Below, in pieces: positions 24,001 to 33,039 of a DNA stretch of 35,268 nucleotides; within the stretch, counting starts at the first letter, position 1, and each line of letters begins with the position of its first letter. The DNA is from Stramenopiles sp. TOSAG23-6 (Eukaryota; Sar), in the NCBI GenBank assembly GCA_900128565.1, contig LT635946.1:1-35268 (forward strand), written 5' to 3'. The notes beneath the pieces were generated by a model that had not been told where the DNA came from, did no database searches, and saw only the letters and a list, made by a program, of their open reading frames with translations. A program made the position numbers and the translations under genes.

Positions 24001-25777
24001 ATGAACTCTATTGATAAACACATCATCAACATACAAATAACTACCACCATGAGTACTCTCATAGAATCTATACAAACCTGATTTTGGAACAGTCATCATT
24101 CCTGTCCATCGAACAACTAATTTTTCATCCTGGGGTCGTAAATCTATGTAAAATGTTTGATCTTTACCCACTGGAGATGCTTGTGGTAAATCTAAAGCAT
24201 GACAATCAAAGTCATGTAAATTTTTGTCTGTTTCTTTAGTAAATTTATTAATCACTAAATAGCAGCATCCTAATCCACTTCCACAATTCGCACCAATCTG
24301 ACAAGCTTTTTCTGACCAAAAAAGACCAGAGGTATTTCTCCCGTCATCACAATCATCTGCTGCATCAATGTAACACCAATCTGATGTAGCTCCCTGCACT
24401 GTGTCATCCATATTGCAGCGATTATTAGCGAGAGGTGATTTACACTTGCATTTTTGTTTTGCACTGATGTAATGAACGCCTGTACAATTTACAGTTTCAT
24501 TACACTTTTGTTTACATAAATCAACATGTGATGATTCGAATCTACCAGTACGTATAACGTCAACATTGATATTATTTCCTACATTGCAATCATCTCCTTG
24601 TATCCATTGAATTTGAGTACCAAAAGTAGGATAATCACTAGTGGCGACATGTTGTTTTGCAGTAAAATTTGTATCATTGCTATCAATATCAAATACCCAA
24701 TATTGTGAATTCCATTGCAGGTACATACTACCGTCTGTTCTTCTCCATTTTATTTTATTGTTATGTTTATCTGAATCCCTCACGTATATACCATTTAATA
24801 TTGAATTTTGACATGTGCCACCACCTACGAATGCTGTAATTTTTAAGACATCAGATAATATCTCACTTTTTAAACTACTTGTATTACATAGAGTATTTGT
24901 GTGTATTTTCCATTGAGGTACTACAATTCTATCGTGTATAGGGGGTGGCTGTGTACCATTGATAGACTCCCATTTAACACCACTTGCTAAAGGGCGACTA
25001 TCGCATCTTGTTACTAATGGAGTAGATCTGTCTAATACAGCATTAATACCTAAATATCCTATATCGAGAGGTTTTATATCTGCGCTATATACTGTATATG
25101 ATGAACACGAACTCGCTTCATAATATATATTACCTATAGCAGCAGAAGTGCTTTGAGTACCAATACCAATCATACTGAGCACACAGTCACCTTGCTGAGA
25201 ATCAGCCAAATTGGATAATCTTGCAAACACCATACAGTGTTCATTTATACATGCATCTTCACATTCACTTTTAGTTTTCATTTCAAGTATTCGAGGTTTC
25301 TGTATGCAGAAATTTGATGTAAGTTTATTAAATGTTGATTTTTTTTCAAAAGAATAATACTCACCAAAGAACGATAATGTTTGTTTGTTCACAGACGAAT
25401 TCTGCATTGAACATTGATTTGATTTTGATGTCTCCGTAGACATATTATATTGCGTTTGTTTCTTTGTTTCATTATTTCCTAATACATATATTTGAGCAGA
25501 TTTTTTCCAATGTTTTGGAAATGGGCCTTCTTGACACCCCTTAAAATCAGAATTGCCTTTGTCATCTTTATTACCTATAGTAATTGGTACATCAAGACAT
25601 TGTACACACTTCATCTCACCATTCACTGCTGAACAATATGCTTCATTCTCCTGATTTTGATTCTCACATACTGCGCCTTCAAAATTACGATTGTTACAAT
25701 CGTTACCTTCGACCCATGTGCCACTGGTGCAGCAGTAGCCAATACTCGTGGTCGTTGCTCCTGGTACTCCCGATGTA
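3007..25777 (-). CDS. Giant multidomain surface receptor/TRP-like channel with WW-PDZ tail, exon 2
   Basis: Uninterrupted frame of about 7,590 codons, downstream exon of a gene starting at 30254. The full protein is about 9,055 aa; residue numbers use that model. Order: PAN/apple-like (about 1610-1690); PA14 halves (2000-2055, 2320-2360) around a Cys-rich insert; WSC-like (2517-2628); farnesoic-acid-methyltransferase-like (3190-3328); ShK-like ending CCPATCEVC (about 3475-3520); F5/8C discoidin (3707-3836); GCC2/GCC3 repeats (4180-4450); EGF (4698-4730); FN3 (5280-5565); seven long Cys modules (5650-7720); membrane helix (about 7967-7990); two EF-hands (8003-8053); multi-pass TRP-like region (8200-8540); WW, three PDZ, WW (8568-9035). 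It ends WM-TAA. The domain order implies a secreted N-terminus, a membrane-embedded part and a cytosolic Ca2+/scaffold tail. The frame is open above 25626 to an acceptor at 25779-25778, so a start near 25626 (GTG) is not real. Ns lie at 7864, 12642, 12651 and 12655. Confidence 0.85.
3070..4475 (-). other. Cytosolic WW-PDZ-PDZ-PDZ-WW scaffold tail of the giant protein
   Basis: The C-terminal coding segment contains a WW-like domain (HWTKFYAESKNCFYWV then DVRWENP, about 4470-4375). Three PDZ-like domains follow at about 4150-3860, 3790-3510 and 3435-3215, each with the recurring G(V/A)-(V/I)-x-GM-x-(L/V)-(V/I/S) turn: GVVKGMRLVKVDG, GAKIGMHLISING-like and GVVKGMHVLSINGRDV. A final WW-like domain (WSKKWSSSKGKYYWIHL then LEWKDPTGG, about 3155-3070) sits near the stop. 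Carboxylate-binding loops are divergent from canonical GLGF (LGIGL, VMIVGF, YGARVDGF). The likely role is binding proline-rich motifs and C-terminal peptides to cluster the receptor or link it to cytoskeleton or signalling; the partner proteins are unknown. Confidence 0.72.
4560..6310 (-). other. Membrane, EF-hand and TRP-like channel region of the giant protein
   Basis: This is the coding segment for the transition from ectodomain to cytosol. After CGICDENFV and CTYC comes a helix, KYAAIAATVMGVIIAFVLL (about 6270-6210). Two canonical EF-hand loops follow: DADNSGTVSSVE (about 6154-6119) and DINNDGVISYSE (about 6055-6020). Next are a Lys/Arg-rich linker with a KNTK repeat and DDDD (about 5760-5650), then a hydrophobic region with about six or seven segments, including VVLFIVYVICIII, MYPALTTRCFRVFHCFEV and LCVLFFVFFAGLLI. 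The YPALTTRCFRVF/YLRAD pattern is like the TRP-like domain attached to GCC2/GCC3 ectodomains in heterokont proteins (from memory, not searched). Ca2+ binding by the EF-hands is well supported by the loop residues; channel activity is inference. Confidence 0.7.
7726..8310 (-). repeat. 585-bp near-identical intragenic repeat, copy A
   Basis: It aligns without gaps to 11488-12072 (offset 3,762 bp). By eye I count six substitutions and one N across 585 bp, almost all at the 7726-7870 end. About 415 bp (7870-8285) show no difference. It codes for one Cys module including NCDIPFSAC and GVWSMDDQASANDK. Identity stops abruptly after the CCACTGGG that ends the copy. Confidence 0.85.
10960..11155 (-). 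repeat. Diverged intragenic repeat, copy 1
   Basis: This segment codes for KRTSQADCVDSNHDIQGVW and the GRCLYAGEDVISQYKTQ stretch. It is clearly related at DNA level to 12525-12677 and more weakly to 9040-9120. The longest identical block reads CACCTTGAATATCGTGATTG. It is part of the seven-module array. Confidence 0.7.
11488..12072 (-). repeat. 585-bp near-identical intragenic repeat, copy B
   Basis: This is the partner of 7726-8310, in the same orientation and same reading frame, giving almost the same protein segment. It has G where copy A has the uncalled base at 7864. The sharp identity boundaries and long mismatch-free core point to recent duplication or gene conversion, or alternatively an assembly artefact. 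Confidence 0.85.
12525..12677 (-). repeat. Diverged intragenic repeat, copy 2 (contains three uncalled bases)
   Basis: This is the partner of 10960-11155. Ns at 12642, 12651 and 12655 lie exactly at positions where the other copy has bases, suggesting that reads from paralogous modules conflicted during assembly. The protein frame is maintained across it. Confidence 0.7.
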
Positions 25778-25857
25778 CTGTGAAAAAATATTTAAAAAAT
25801 CGTTAGGTACAAAGTTTCGTACAAAAACANATTANATCTGAAATTCATGATGAAAAC
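25778..25857 (-). other. Spliceosomal intron of the giant gene
   Basis: The intron is read on the minus strand. The 3' side has branch-site-like CCTAACGATTTTTT (CTAAC at 25806-25802), a T-rich tract and TTTTTTCACAG ending at 25778. Two frame-preserving models exist. Model A: donor GTTTTC at 25857 with acceptor CACAG at 25778 (80 nt, protein 9,055 aa). Model B: stronger donor GTACGT at 25861 with the next AG at 25767 (95 nt, protein 9,050 aa). An N at 25863 beside the donor, and further Ns at 25830 and 25835, prevent a firm choice. The intron is inferred from the opposing open frames and these signals; no transcript was seen. Confidence 0.72.
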
Positions 25858-28800
25858 GTACGNGGACAGAACTGCCCATCAACATCGCAGTCCCAACCAG
25901 TGCAGGATGTGACACGGGGATTACACGCATTTGTATCAATGGTACGAAAATTCCAACAAAACTTTCCATTGACTGTGAAATCATTCTTTGGGTTCATTAT
26001 TGGAATTGCACCAACTGTTGTAAGTAATGATTCGTTTTGTTTTTTACCATCATCACAAATACAATACTTCGTAAATCCTTGTTTTGGATCATCCACATTC
26101 AGGGGTGCCTTTCTATGTTTACACTTCATATTGGTTCCGCCATCAACCCAAATACTCCAATATTCCTCGCCAAATTTAAAATGTTTATTAGTTACACTAA
26201 ATGGACCATCAACGCCATACTTGACAGATCCATTTGCACAATCAAAACGTTCACCCTCTTTAGCAGCATAATATTGACTACCTTGTATGTGGTCCATTAT
26301 ACCGTCATTATCAAAATCAAATAGCCATCCACCTGCACCAGGCACTGAACTAAATAAACCGTATCTTGATGCTTGTATTGTTGTATTACCACATGTTACT
26401 AAATACAAGTTTCTTCCATTACTTAATTGATTGATGTGTTGATCTTTTAATTTATAAAAGCTGTTCCAATTTGACACGTAACCACCTGCAATTTCATTTG
26501 TATTAAATATTAATGAAGAATTGTCGTTTTCTTTTATATTAATTATTTGCGTCCACCCTTTCAATTTAGTTGTATAATTACAAGTTACAAGACGTGTGAT
26601 TGCCGGGTATCCAAATGTGATGGATTGATCATGTATCACGTCGTTTAAAATTGTACCTGTATCACGCATTGTAGATAAATATAAATTTCTACAACTCGAA
26701 TATACTGCTTTGATACAAACACCGGATGACCATGTACAAACGCCGTTACACCAAGCTGCTCCATTTCCTTGAGGACAACCTTCACAACCTGTATACGAGT
26801 AATGATTTCCACAACTTATTCTTTGTGATTGGCTTACTGTTCGTAGTAATTCCTCGTCGGATAAGGAAACACAAAACAAATGTCCTTTCTTTTCTGGTGT
26901 TAAAGCTTGCGATTCATTTTCCTTGAACTGTAAACCATCCAATAGATTTGTTCCATACGATGCACATTGTCGTATACCAGCACTTTCATCATTGCTACCA
27001 ATTTGTACATATTCGCCAGAACCATCCAGTACAGGTGACCAGCTATCAGTGATTGTATTATCACTATTATTAAAATTTGTGAAATATACAGCTTGTACAG
27101 GTGTATTACCAGACATATTTAAATAACGAAGAGGGCATATTTCTTTTGCGTAAGCAAGACGCTGGCCTAAAGCGAGGCATAATTCTTTTGCCATGGACCA
27201 AGTCTTTTCACCCGGTATATCATAATGTGTAGGTTGGGACGTATACTGGACAAATCTGTCTAGCTCAAAACCAGAATTTTGATCTAATGGAATATTTGGA
27301 TTCCTTGGAGTAGGTGCATCAATACTGCATTGCGTACTACTCCATGTCATTCGTCCTTGAGCTCTATGATTACATGCATCATCATACTTAGTTTGTGCAA
27401 GCAATTCATGAATAGTACACAATCGAGTACCCGATTTTGCACATATATCTTCTGCATGTTCCAAAGTGACATGATTATGACATTTTGCTTTCACTCCGCC
27501 ATGATTCGGCGGTAATGCCCAAACACGAAATTCGTTTAAATCAAATTTACTCTGTCTATTTTGAGTAGTATCATTTTGTAACTTGAAGCGAAGAGTTACA
27601 GCTTTTACATACACTATATCAAATTTAAGAGTTGTCTTGTGTGTATTAGTCACATCAAACGTTTCTCTATCGAGTACAATTTGATTATACCAACCTCCCA
27701 TGTCATTGCCACCCTGTGGTACATGCTGATTGGATACTGTACCAATGATAGATTGATTATGAGCAATACCTCCCCATGGCTGAGTATCTGTTACCACACG
27801 CATGTTGCTAAATCTTCGAGATCGACTTGAAGGCAAATTATGTGCAACTGAAAATCGTCTCAATGGTTCTTTAAATTGACCACTCACAATATCAATTAAA
27901 AATATAGGTGAAACTTTTTCAAATTCAAATGATAATATTATATCTTGAGTATTAGGAGCCAGGTGATAAAAATACAAACCAAATGCGTCTGATTTAGAGT
28001 CGATTATATTTTCCTTTACCTGTGATGAAGTTGAATTACATTTGCAATGTGGATCGGGTAAAGTGATGGGACTACTGCATTTGATACCTACACCAATATC
28101 ATTTCCAGCTTTACAATAACCATTTCTATATTCAAGATTACCCCATGCATTACTACCTTTAGTACAAGAATTCAATGGCTCATTTTCTTTACAGTGTCCC
28201 ACATGCATTGCATCTTTAGTAAATTTTATTCTTGTTACTTCACGTACACCAACATTGTACCCAAGTTTTTTACAAATAGTTGTTGCACCATAATCATTAT
28301 CCCAGAAAAAATGACCACATATGGGATACCAATCAGCATTCCAGAATACTTCGGCATAAAATAATTCACCTTGCTCGGGAAATTTCTTACCACATTCACA
28401 GCAATTGTTTTCAGGATGATTGAATTCAAGACCTGATTTCCATTCTTCACCAGCTTGTACATTACCATTAGCACACCAACCCTTATGTTCATAGTACGCA
28501 CAATCTTCACCATTATTTCCATTATTCCAATCAACCGTATCTTGACAGCTTCCATACCCCGACATTACCCTAACGTCACCATCTACATTTGGATTTGTAA
28601 CTAAGTCATTGGAAAAACTTTTTATGGAACATAACTTTTGTGTCACAGGAAAGTTTTGATTTTCATCTGGTTGCATATTGACTGTACCGAGTAGTAAAGT
28701 ACCTTGAAACAATGAAATAGTACCTTTACAATAACAAACTTTATTGTTTTGTGCACATGTATATGTAGCGACAGGGTCAGCAATATTAGTATTAGTGTAT

Positions 28801-30254
28801 GCAACCTTTGGTTGTGTGACAGAACCTCCATTTTCTGAAGCTGCAACGTTGATGGCAAGTAGTGCCTTTGCTTCGACAGGTTGATGCCATATACTAACTT
28901 CATTAATGTCAATATCATGTACACTAGAATGCGGTGAAGATCCTTCAATAACTTCAATTTCAACACGTGTTGCTGATACGGGTGTAAAAGATAATTCGAT
29001 ATTGTAGACTGGTGCGTTACTACAGCTGTATTGAAAGTGATCAAATTGTTTGCAAAGTGTATGCTTTGTTAGTATGTACCCATCAGCACAAGACATCTCA
29101 TCAACTTTTGCACAACAGTGCTCATCAAAATTTCCATTTTTCAGACATTTCGAAGCATTGTGTGTTGGTGGTACACAAGTGAACTTTTGGTATTTGTATC
29201 CACCCCTTCCACAAGTAAAATTTAAATTCGTTAGAATATAGTTATCCAGGCATGTTTTGTTTTCAGTACTTGATGCACAACAGCTTACATCAACTATCCC
29301 ATTAATTCTACATTTATTTGGGTCGTGTTTAGGTCCTTCTGCATACGTACCACCACTCAAATGAATCTCATCTTCATGAGGGCTAGATTTTTTGTTTAAA
29401 AAAACATGCGGTTCATTAGAACCGAGCCATTGACTACGAAGAACACGTAATTTCTGAAATTGTTTTGGAGTATCATCATCTACCCCATTGAAATAGCGCA
29501 AACGAAATTTCATGAGATAGTTTTGCCAATGCCCACTTGATATACTTATCTTATGAATTTCTTTCGCAACTTCATCTTTAAAGATGAATGAAATAACTGG
29601 ATGATTGGTATCTGAGTGTGATATAACACCACGATAATCAATCACACCATCAATGATACTCGATGTACTAGCGTCTGCGTGCATACAAGAGCATGAAACG
29701 ACAGTCGAGCAAGAATTTGGCTTATTCAATTCACAGTCCATCAATCCATCCCACAAAAACGACTCTGTATATTCTACATTTGTACTTGATTTGCATTGTA
29801 TACTCATGATTCCTTTACAGTAACAATTATATCCAGCAAGTTTGCAGTCGATGTTTTTGTTCCGCACAGTAAGTGACGTGCTAACTGTACCCCCGTTTGC
29901 TGATGCGGCTATATTGGTACCGGTACTGAATAATACGTTGTATTCTGAAGGCATTACTTGATCCAAGAGAGGAGGTATCTGTGTAGCATAACACACATCC
30001 TTTGGTTTGTCATCCTTTGTTGGTCCCCAGTTTGTGACAGGCCCAAGCAATACTCTATCCAACGAATCGGTGTATCCCTCTTCACCTTGGAGAGTTTCAC
30101 AATTTATTACAGAGATCTCATCAAATATTGATGATTCTTCAAGAGTTCCTGTGGTAGATGTCATTGTGCAACCCCCTTCACAGCTAGCTGAAAGACAAGG
30201 CGTAACAAACAACAATAGCGCGAGGAAAATTATCATGAAATGATTGAAATTCAT
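25858..30254 (-). CDS. Giant multidomain surface protein, exon 1 (signal peptide and SRCR-like N-terminus)
   Basis: This is the 5' exon of the giant gene, about 1,465 codons. The frame is open 44 codons upstream, but the ATG at 30254 begins MNFNHFMIIFLALLLFVTPC, a textbook signal peptide with likely cleavage after CLSA, so I place the start there. A twofold unit follows: AAS-x-NGG, then a CYCKG motif, then a jelly-roll-like stretch, at about residues 105-260 and again from about 460. An SRCR-like domain (about 630-726) contains DWYPICGHFFWDNDYGATTI and CKKLGYNVG. A GTRLCTIHEL segment lies near 935-945, and a Trp/Gly-rich, fibrinogen-like segment (SSVPGAGGWLFDFDNDG, then EEYWSIWVDGG) at about 1220-1385. 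N-glycosylation sequons are frequent. Without splicing the frame meets TGA at 25845 after TFSS, so continuation into the next exon requires intron removal. One N lies at 25863, near the donor. Confidence 0.8.
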
Positions 30255-31076
30255 CGGGGTACGATATCGCCGAACGGTTTTTGCTACCTTGAAAGTTTTT
30301 TTCGTGTTTTTCAAGTTATTCTTGAGGTACCGCTTTCCATATAGAGTTTGCAAAAGATGTTTACTATATAATTGTGATACTATCATGTTGAAAGTGTTTC
30401 AATAAATCAGTAGATGTAATACTTAATCGCTGAAGTGGACTTTGATTGTGTACTAACGATATACAACCGGTTGCTTCAACAAACTCTACCCAAAAATCGC
30501 CGAAACCGAACATAAGGAGTTTCTCTTTTTTTTTGAGCAGGTTTGTTTCAAATTTCAAAAAAATGAAACCGTTAAGGGCCGATCTTCGCTAAGAAATCGG
30601 CCGCGGACATCAAATCGAGAAAATTTTCTCTGCGCACTATAAAATTTTATTGTTTTTTTCGTATGCGGTCATGCCATAAGAATATATTTTCATCACTGTA
30701 AAACCACCAGATATTGTGTTGATAGGTGTAATAAAAGATATCCTGAAGTTTGTTTACTGTAAATTATCAAATTACTTTGCTAAAACAAATTTTCTACTTG
30801 CCCTTAATTGAAACTCATGTGCTCCTTGAAAATGTACTTCATGTTAATATGGGGACTGTAGCAAATCGAATTGATCACTAAAACAAATTTGGACACTGGG
30901 TACATACACTCCAACGTATCCACAACACAATAGGAGGCTAAAATATACTCAATTGTACTGTTTTGTCTACGTTTGGTTTAATTTTGTCAGGAGCATTCCC
31001 AGAGTGTTCCTCATTTCAAGCCATTTTTACACTATAGAAAACTTTCAATAGTGATTCGGATAGGATAAAATATACA
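30255..31076. promoter_or_regulatory. Divergent intergenic region upstream of giant gene and 291-aa gene
   Basis: These 822 bp separate the giant gene's ATG (minus) from the ATG at 31077 (plus), so both promoters probably lie here. The 132 bp next to the giant gene keep an open minus frame but lack a secretory start and are probably 5' leader. A strong hairpin sits at 30577-30602. I see no coding region, tRNA or rRNA. The stretch is AT-rich, with A/T runs at 30290-30310 and 30640-30660. Confidence 0.45.
30577..30602. repeat. Inverted repeat / hairpin in intergenic region
   Basis: GGCCGATCTT (30577-30586) pairs with AAG-AA-ATCGGCC (30591-30602) around a CGCT loop, with a two-base bulge. It is GC-rich compared with the AT-rich surroundings. 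It could be a regulatory dyad or part of a transcribed leader; no poly-T tract follows directly. Confidence 0.5.
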
Positions 31077-31952
31077 ATGCTACCTAGTGAATCTAGTTTG
31101 ATAAAGCGGATGTTCAAGAATGATGGGTCGCTTACCCATGAAACTTCATTGGTGTTCCAAATTTTTGGGGAGCCAAATGTACTCTCTGAACAGATAGGAA
31201 ATCGCCGGCTAGAATCACCAATGATGACAATAATAGATGAATCAGGCTTTGCTGCTTTTGCATTTGTGGCACAGTCTGCGTGGAGTAAATATAGGAAATG
31301 TTTATTTAGTCGAGGAATGACTATATCATTCAAACCGAATCAACTTGTGCCAATCCGAAAGGTATCATTTGATGGTGATTTGGTTCAATTTCATTACTTG
31401 CTGTTTAATTGGACTCTTGGAGAAGTTTTAAGTCTACCATCTAAAATAGAATGGCCAGAATTGACTAATATAAAGCCTAAACCAGTTGTAGAAAGAGTTT
31501 TTAGACAGCATGGTTTTTTGAAGGAAACTTGTGGTAAGAGACCATTATTCAAAGATGGGATGTATTTTTTTGAGTGTGACGGCGTTAGCTGCAGTAAGTC
31601 TGGACAAGAAGAAGTTACTGTAGATGACGGAGAGTTGACTACCGCAGAAAAAAAAGAGAGAAATGGTGATGAAAACTATGACCATTTTGACTTCCATAGA
31701 TGCATTATTGATTTGATTCCACTTCCAGATATTCAGCTACTTGGTCAAGAAAACCATTATGTTCCAGAGAGGTATTCTGATGGAATTAAGAAGTTACCGA
31801 AGACATTAAAGCGTAACATTTTATACACATTTTATGCAACAAATGTGTTTCGATTTAAAGATAGGACACGGTTACCAAAGTGTGTACTTGCAGCAATTCG
31901 TCAAAAGTTTCCACAACTTGATGATGAAAAGGATTATACTTTCTACATATGA
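31077..31952 (+). CDS. Unrecognised protein, 291 aa
   Basis: Start ATG at 31077 is the first after an in-frame TAG near 31034; the stop is TGA. The protein is soluble-looking, with no signal peptide or membrane segment. Visible features: an N-terminal Ser/Lys-rich head, a middle block FHYLLFNWTLGEVLSLPSKI, a possible Cys pair in FFECDGVSCSKSG, an acidic/charged linker (EEVTVDDGE then EKKERNGDEN, about residues 190-210), then CIIDLIPLPDIQLLG, and the C-terminal LDDEKDYTFYI. I do not recognise a family. It is divergent from the giant gene and convergent with the MULE-like gene. An accessory ORF of a mobile element is possible but unsupported. Length and even composition favour a real gene, but expression is not shown. 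Confidence 0.6.
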   Translation: MLPSESSLIKRMFKNDGSLTHETSLVFQIFGEPNVLSEQIGNRRLESPMMTIIDESGFAAFAFVAQSAWSKYRKCLFSRGMTISFKPNQLVPIRKVSFDGDLVQFHYLLFNWTLGEVLSLPSKIEWPELTNIKPKPVVERVFRQHGFLKETCGKRPLFKDGMYFFECDGVSCSKSGQEEVTVDDGELTTAEKKERNGDENYDHFDFHRCIIDLIPLPDIQLLGQENHYVPERYSDGIKKLPKTLKRNILYTFYATNVFRFKDRTRLPKCVLAAIRQKFPQLDDEKDYTFYI

Positions 31953-32010
31953 TGAACCACCATACTCACGAAATGTTGTATCTAACAAAGCTGGTCAAAA
32001 TTATGTATGT

Positions 32011-32052
32011 TTTCATCATCATTTTTTTTTACTTTTCTTTTTTTTTGTTTTT
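32011..32052 (+). repeat. Poly-pyrimidine direct repeat, copy 1
   Basis: TTTCATCAT followed by a T run, then ACTTTTC and a second T run. It is closely matched at 32175-32219. The 164-bp spacing and shared TCAT-T(n)-ACTTTTC-T(n) pattern suggest duplication rather than independent T-rich drift. Confidence 0.55.
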
Positions 32053-32174
32053 TTGTATTGTCCAAATCTTCTAAATATTCAAGCCGCGAGACTTGGAAGA
32101 GAGGGTCTTTACTGTCTATGACAGTATTGACCCAACTCGAGTACCTCCTTGAAGAAGTAGTTGATTTGTNTTGT

Positions 32175-32219
32175 TTTTCATCATTTTTTTTACTTTTCTT
32201 TTTTTTAATTTTTTTTTTA
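32175..32219 (+). repeat. Poly-pyrimidine direct repeat, copy 2
   Basis: This is the second copy of the T-rich unit at 32011-32052, with the same TCAT-T(n)-ACTTTTC-T(n) order and a longer terminal T run interrupted by AA. Confidence 0.55.
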
Positions 32220-32741
32220 TTCCTTTACTTCAAGTGCGGGGCCCGCCTGTCCATGGTCCGAGGCCCCCTGGTTGTTGGGAATATTTTTATTTACTTTTTT
32301 TTTTTGACTTTATCAAAGTTTCCTCGAGTTATTTTGTTTTGTTAGGGAGTAATGGACATCTTCAAGATGCATTCCATGAGCTCGCCACTCTGTGGGACTC
32401 CAGTAGTCCGTGTGGCTGGGATTTATCCCCCTAACTTGTGTGAACTATACTTTTTCCCGCAGTAATTTTTTGTCATTGTAATTCTGTTTCTGACATTAAT
32501 TTCTGCTATACTTTTTTACATTTTAGACTAGGACTAGGACAACCATTACTAGACTTGGTGTGTCGGGATTTGGTGCGTCAAGTGTTACAATAATTGTTGC
32601 AATATCTTGATTTACAATACAAATCTTGAATTGATCTACATTTTCTTTCAAAATTATGTACGTTTTCATACTTACAGTGAACCCATAATTGTTCATTCTA
32701 ATCATACAAATACTAAAAATATTAAAAAAAACTCTAACCCT

Positions 32742-32890
32742 AATAATTTAAATAATCATTTAAATAATAATTTGAATAATAATACAAATAATAATTCAAA
32801 TAATAATTTAAATAATAATTCAAATAATAATTCAAATAACAATTCAAATAATAATACAAATAATAATTTAAATAATAATACAAATAATAC
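32742..32890. repeat. 12-bp AAT-type satellite
   Basis: About twelve imperfect copies of a 12-bp unit of the form AATAATAAT plus TTA, TTC, TTG or ACA, varying only at the third triplet. One plus-strand frame reads as Asn triplets broken by Leu, Thr or Ser, but nothing upstream supports a gene. Probably a simple satellite. Confidence 0.75.
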
Positions 32891-32904
32891 TATATTTTGA
32901 TTAA

Positions 32905-32973
32905 TTTTATTGATTATGAAATATTATTTTTATTGATTATGAAATATTATTTTTATTGATTATGAAATATTAT
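32905..32973. repeat. 23-bp tandem repeat, three copies
   Basis: Three copies of a 23-bp unit containing ATTGATTATGAAATATT, starting at 32909, 32932 and 32955. On the minus strand each unit carries AATAAA, 70-130 nt past the stop of the MULE-like gene, so the array could supply polyadenylation signals; this role is inference. Confidence 0.75.
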
Positions 32974-33039
32974 TGGAAACATTAATTTCAAAAAAAAATT
33001 ATTTCGTGACAGTAAATAAAAAGAAAAATCTTTAATATT

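Larger units (their letters stand above)
31953..33039. other. Gene-poor, low-complexity intergenic region
   Basis: Between two convergent genes lie duplicated poly-pyrimidine tracts (32011-32052 and 32175-32219), a small GC-rich island with an inverted repeat GGGGCC/GGCCCC (32238-32243 and 32262-32267), a 12-bp AAT-type satellite (32742-32890) and a 23-bp tandem repeat (32905-32973). Short frames here, including an Asn-rich one over the satellite, look like by-products of composition. One N lies at 32170. No RNA gene is evident. Confidence 0.5.

Noticed and set aside
25624-25626. GTG as the start codon of the 22.8-kb frame
   Set aside because: The frame stays open and Cys-rich for 50 more codons up to a splice acceptor, and a nuclear eukaryotic gene would not be expected to start at this GTG without a signal peptide.
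3007-25777. Dozens of short plus- and minus-strand frames of 60-190 codons overlapping the giant exon
   Set aside because: They lie in other frames of a continuous coding exon, lack domains or signals, and reflect the codon bias of Cys-rich repeats (for example His/Leu-rich translations opposite GTA/TGT codons).
30255-30386. 44-residue N-terminal extension of exon 1
   Set aside because: It is Lys/Arg-rich with no secretory character and would bury the clear signal peptide that begins at the ATG at 30254.
31834-32434. Phe-rich hydrophobic small frames after the 291-aa gene
   Set aside because: They arise from T-runs; the overlapping frames have no start context or conserved motif.
32607-32900. 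Asn-rich plus-strand frame
   Set aside because: It is produced by the AAT satellite; the non-repeat part has no recognisable features.
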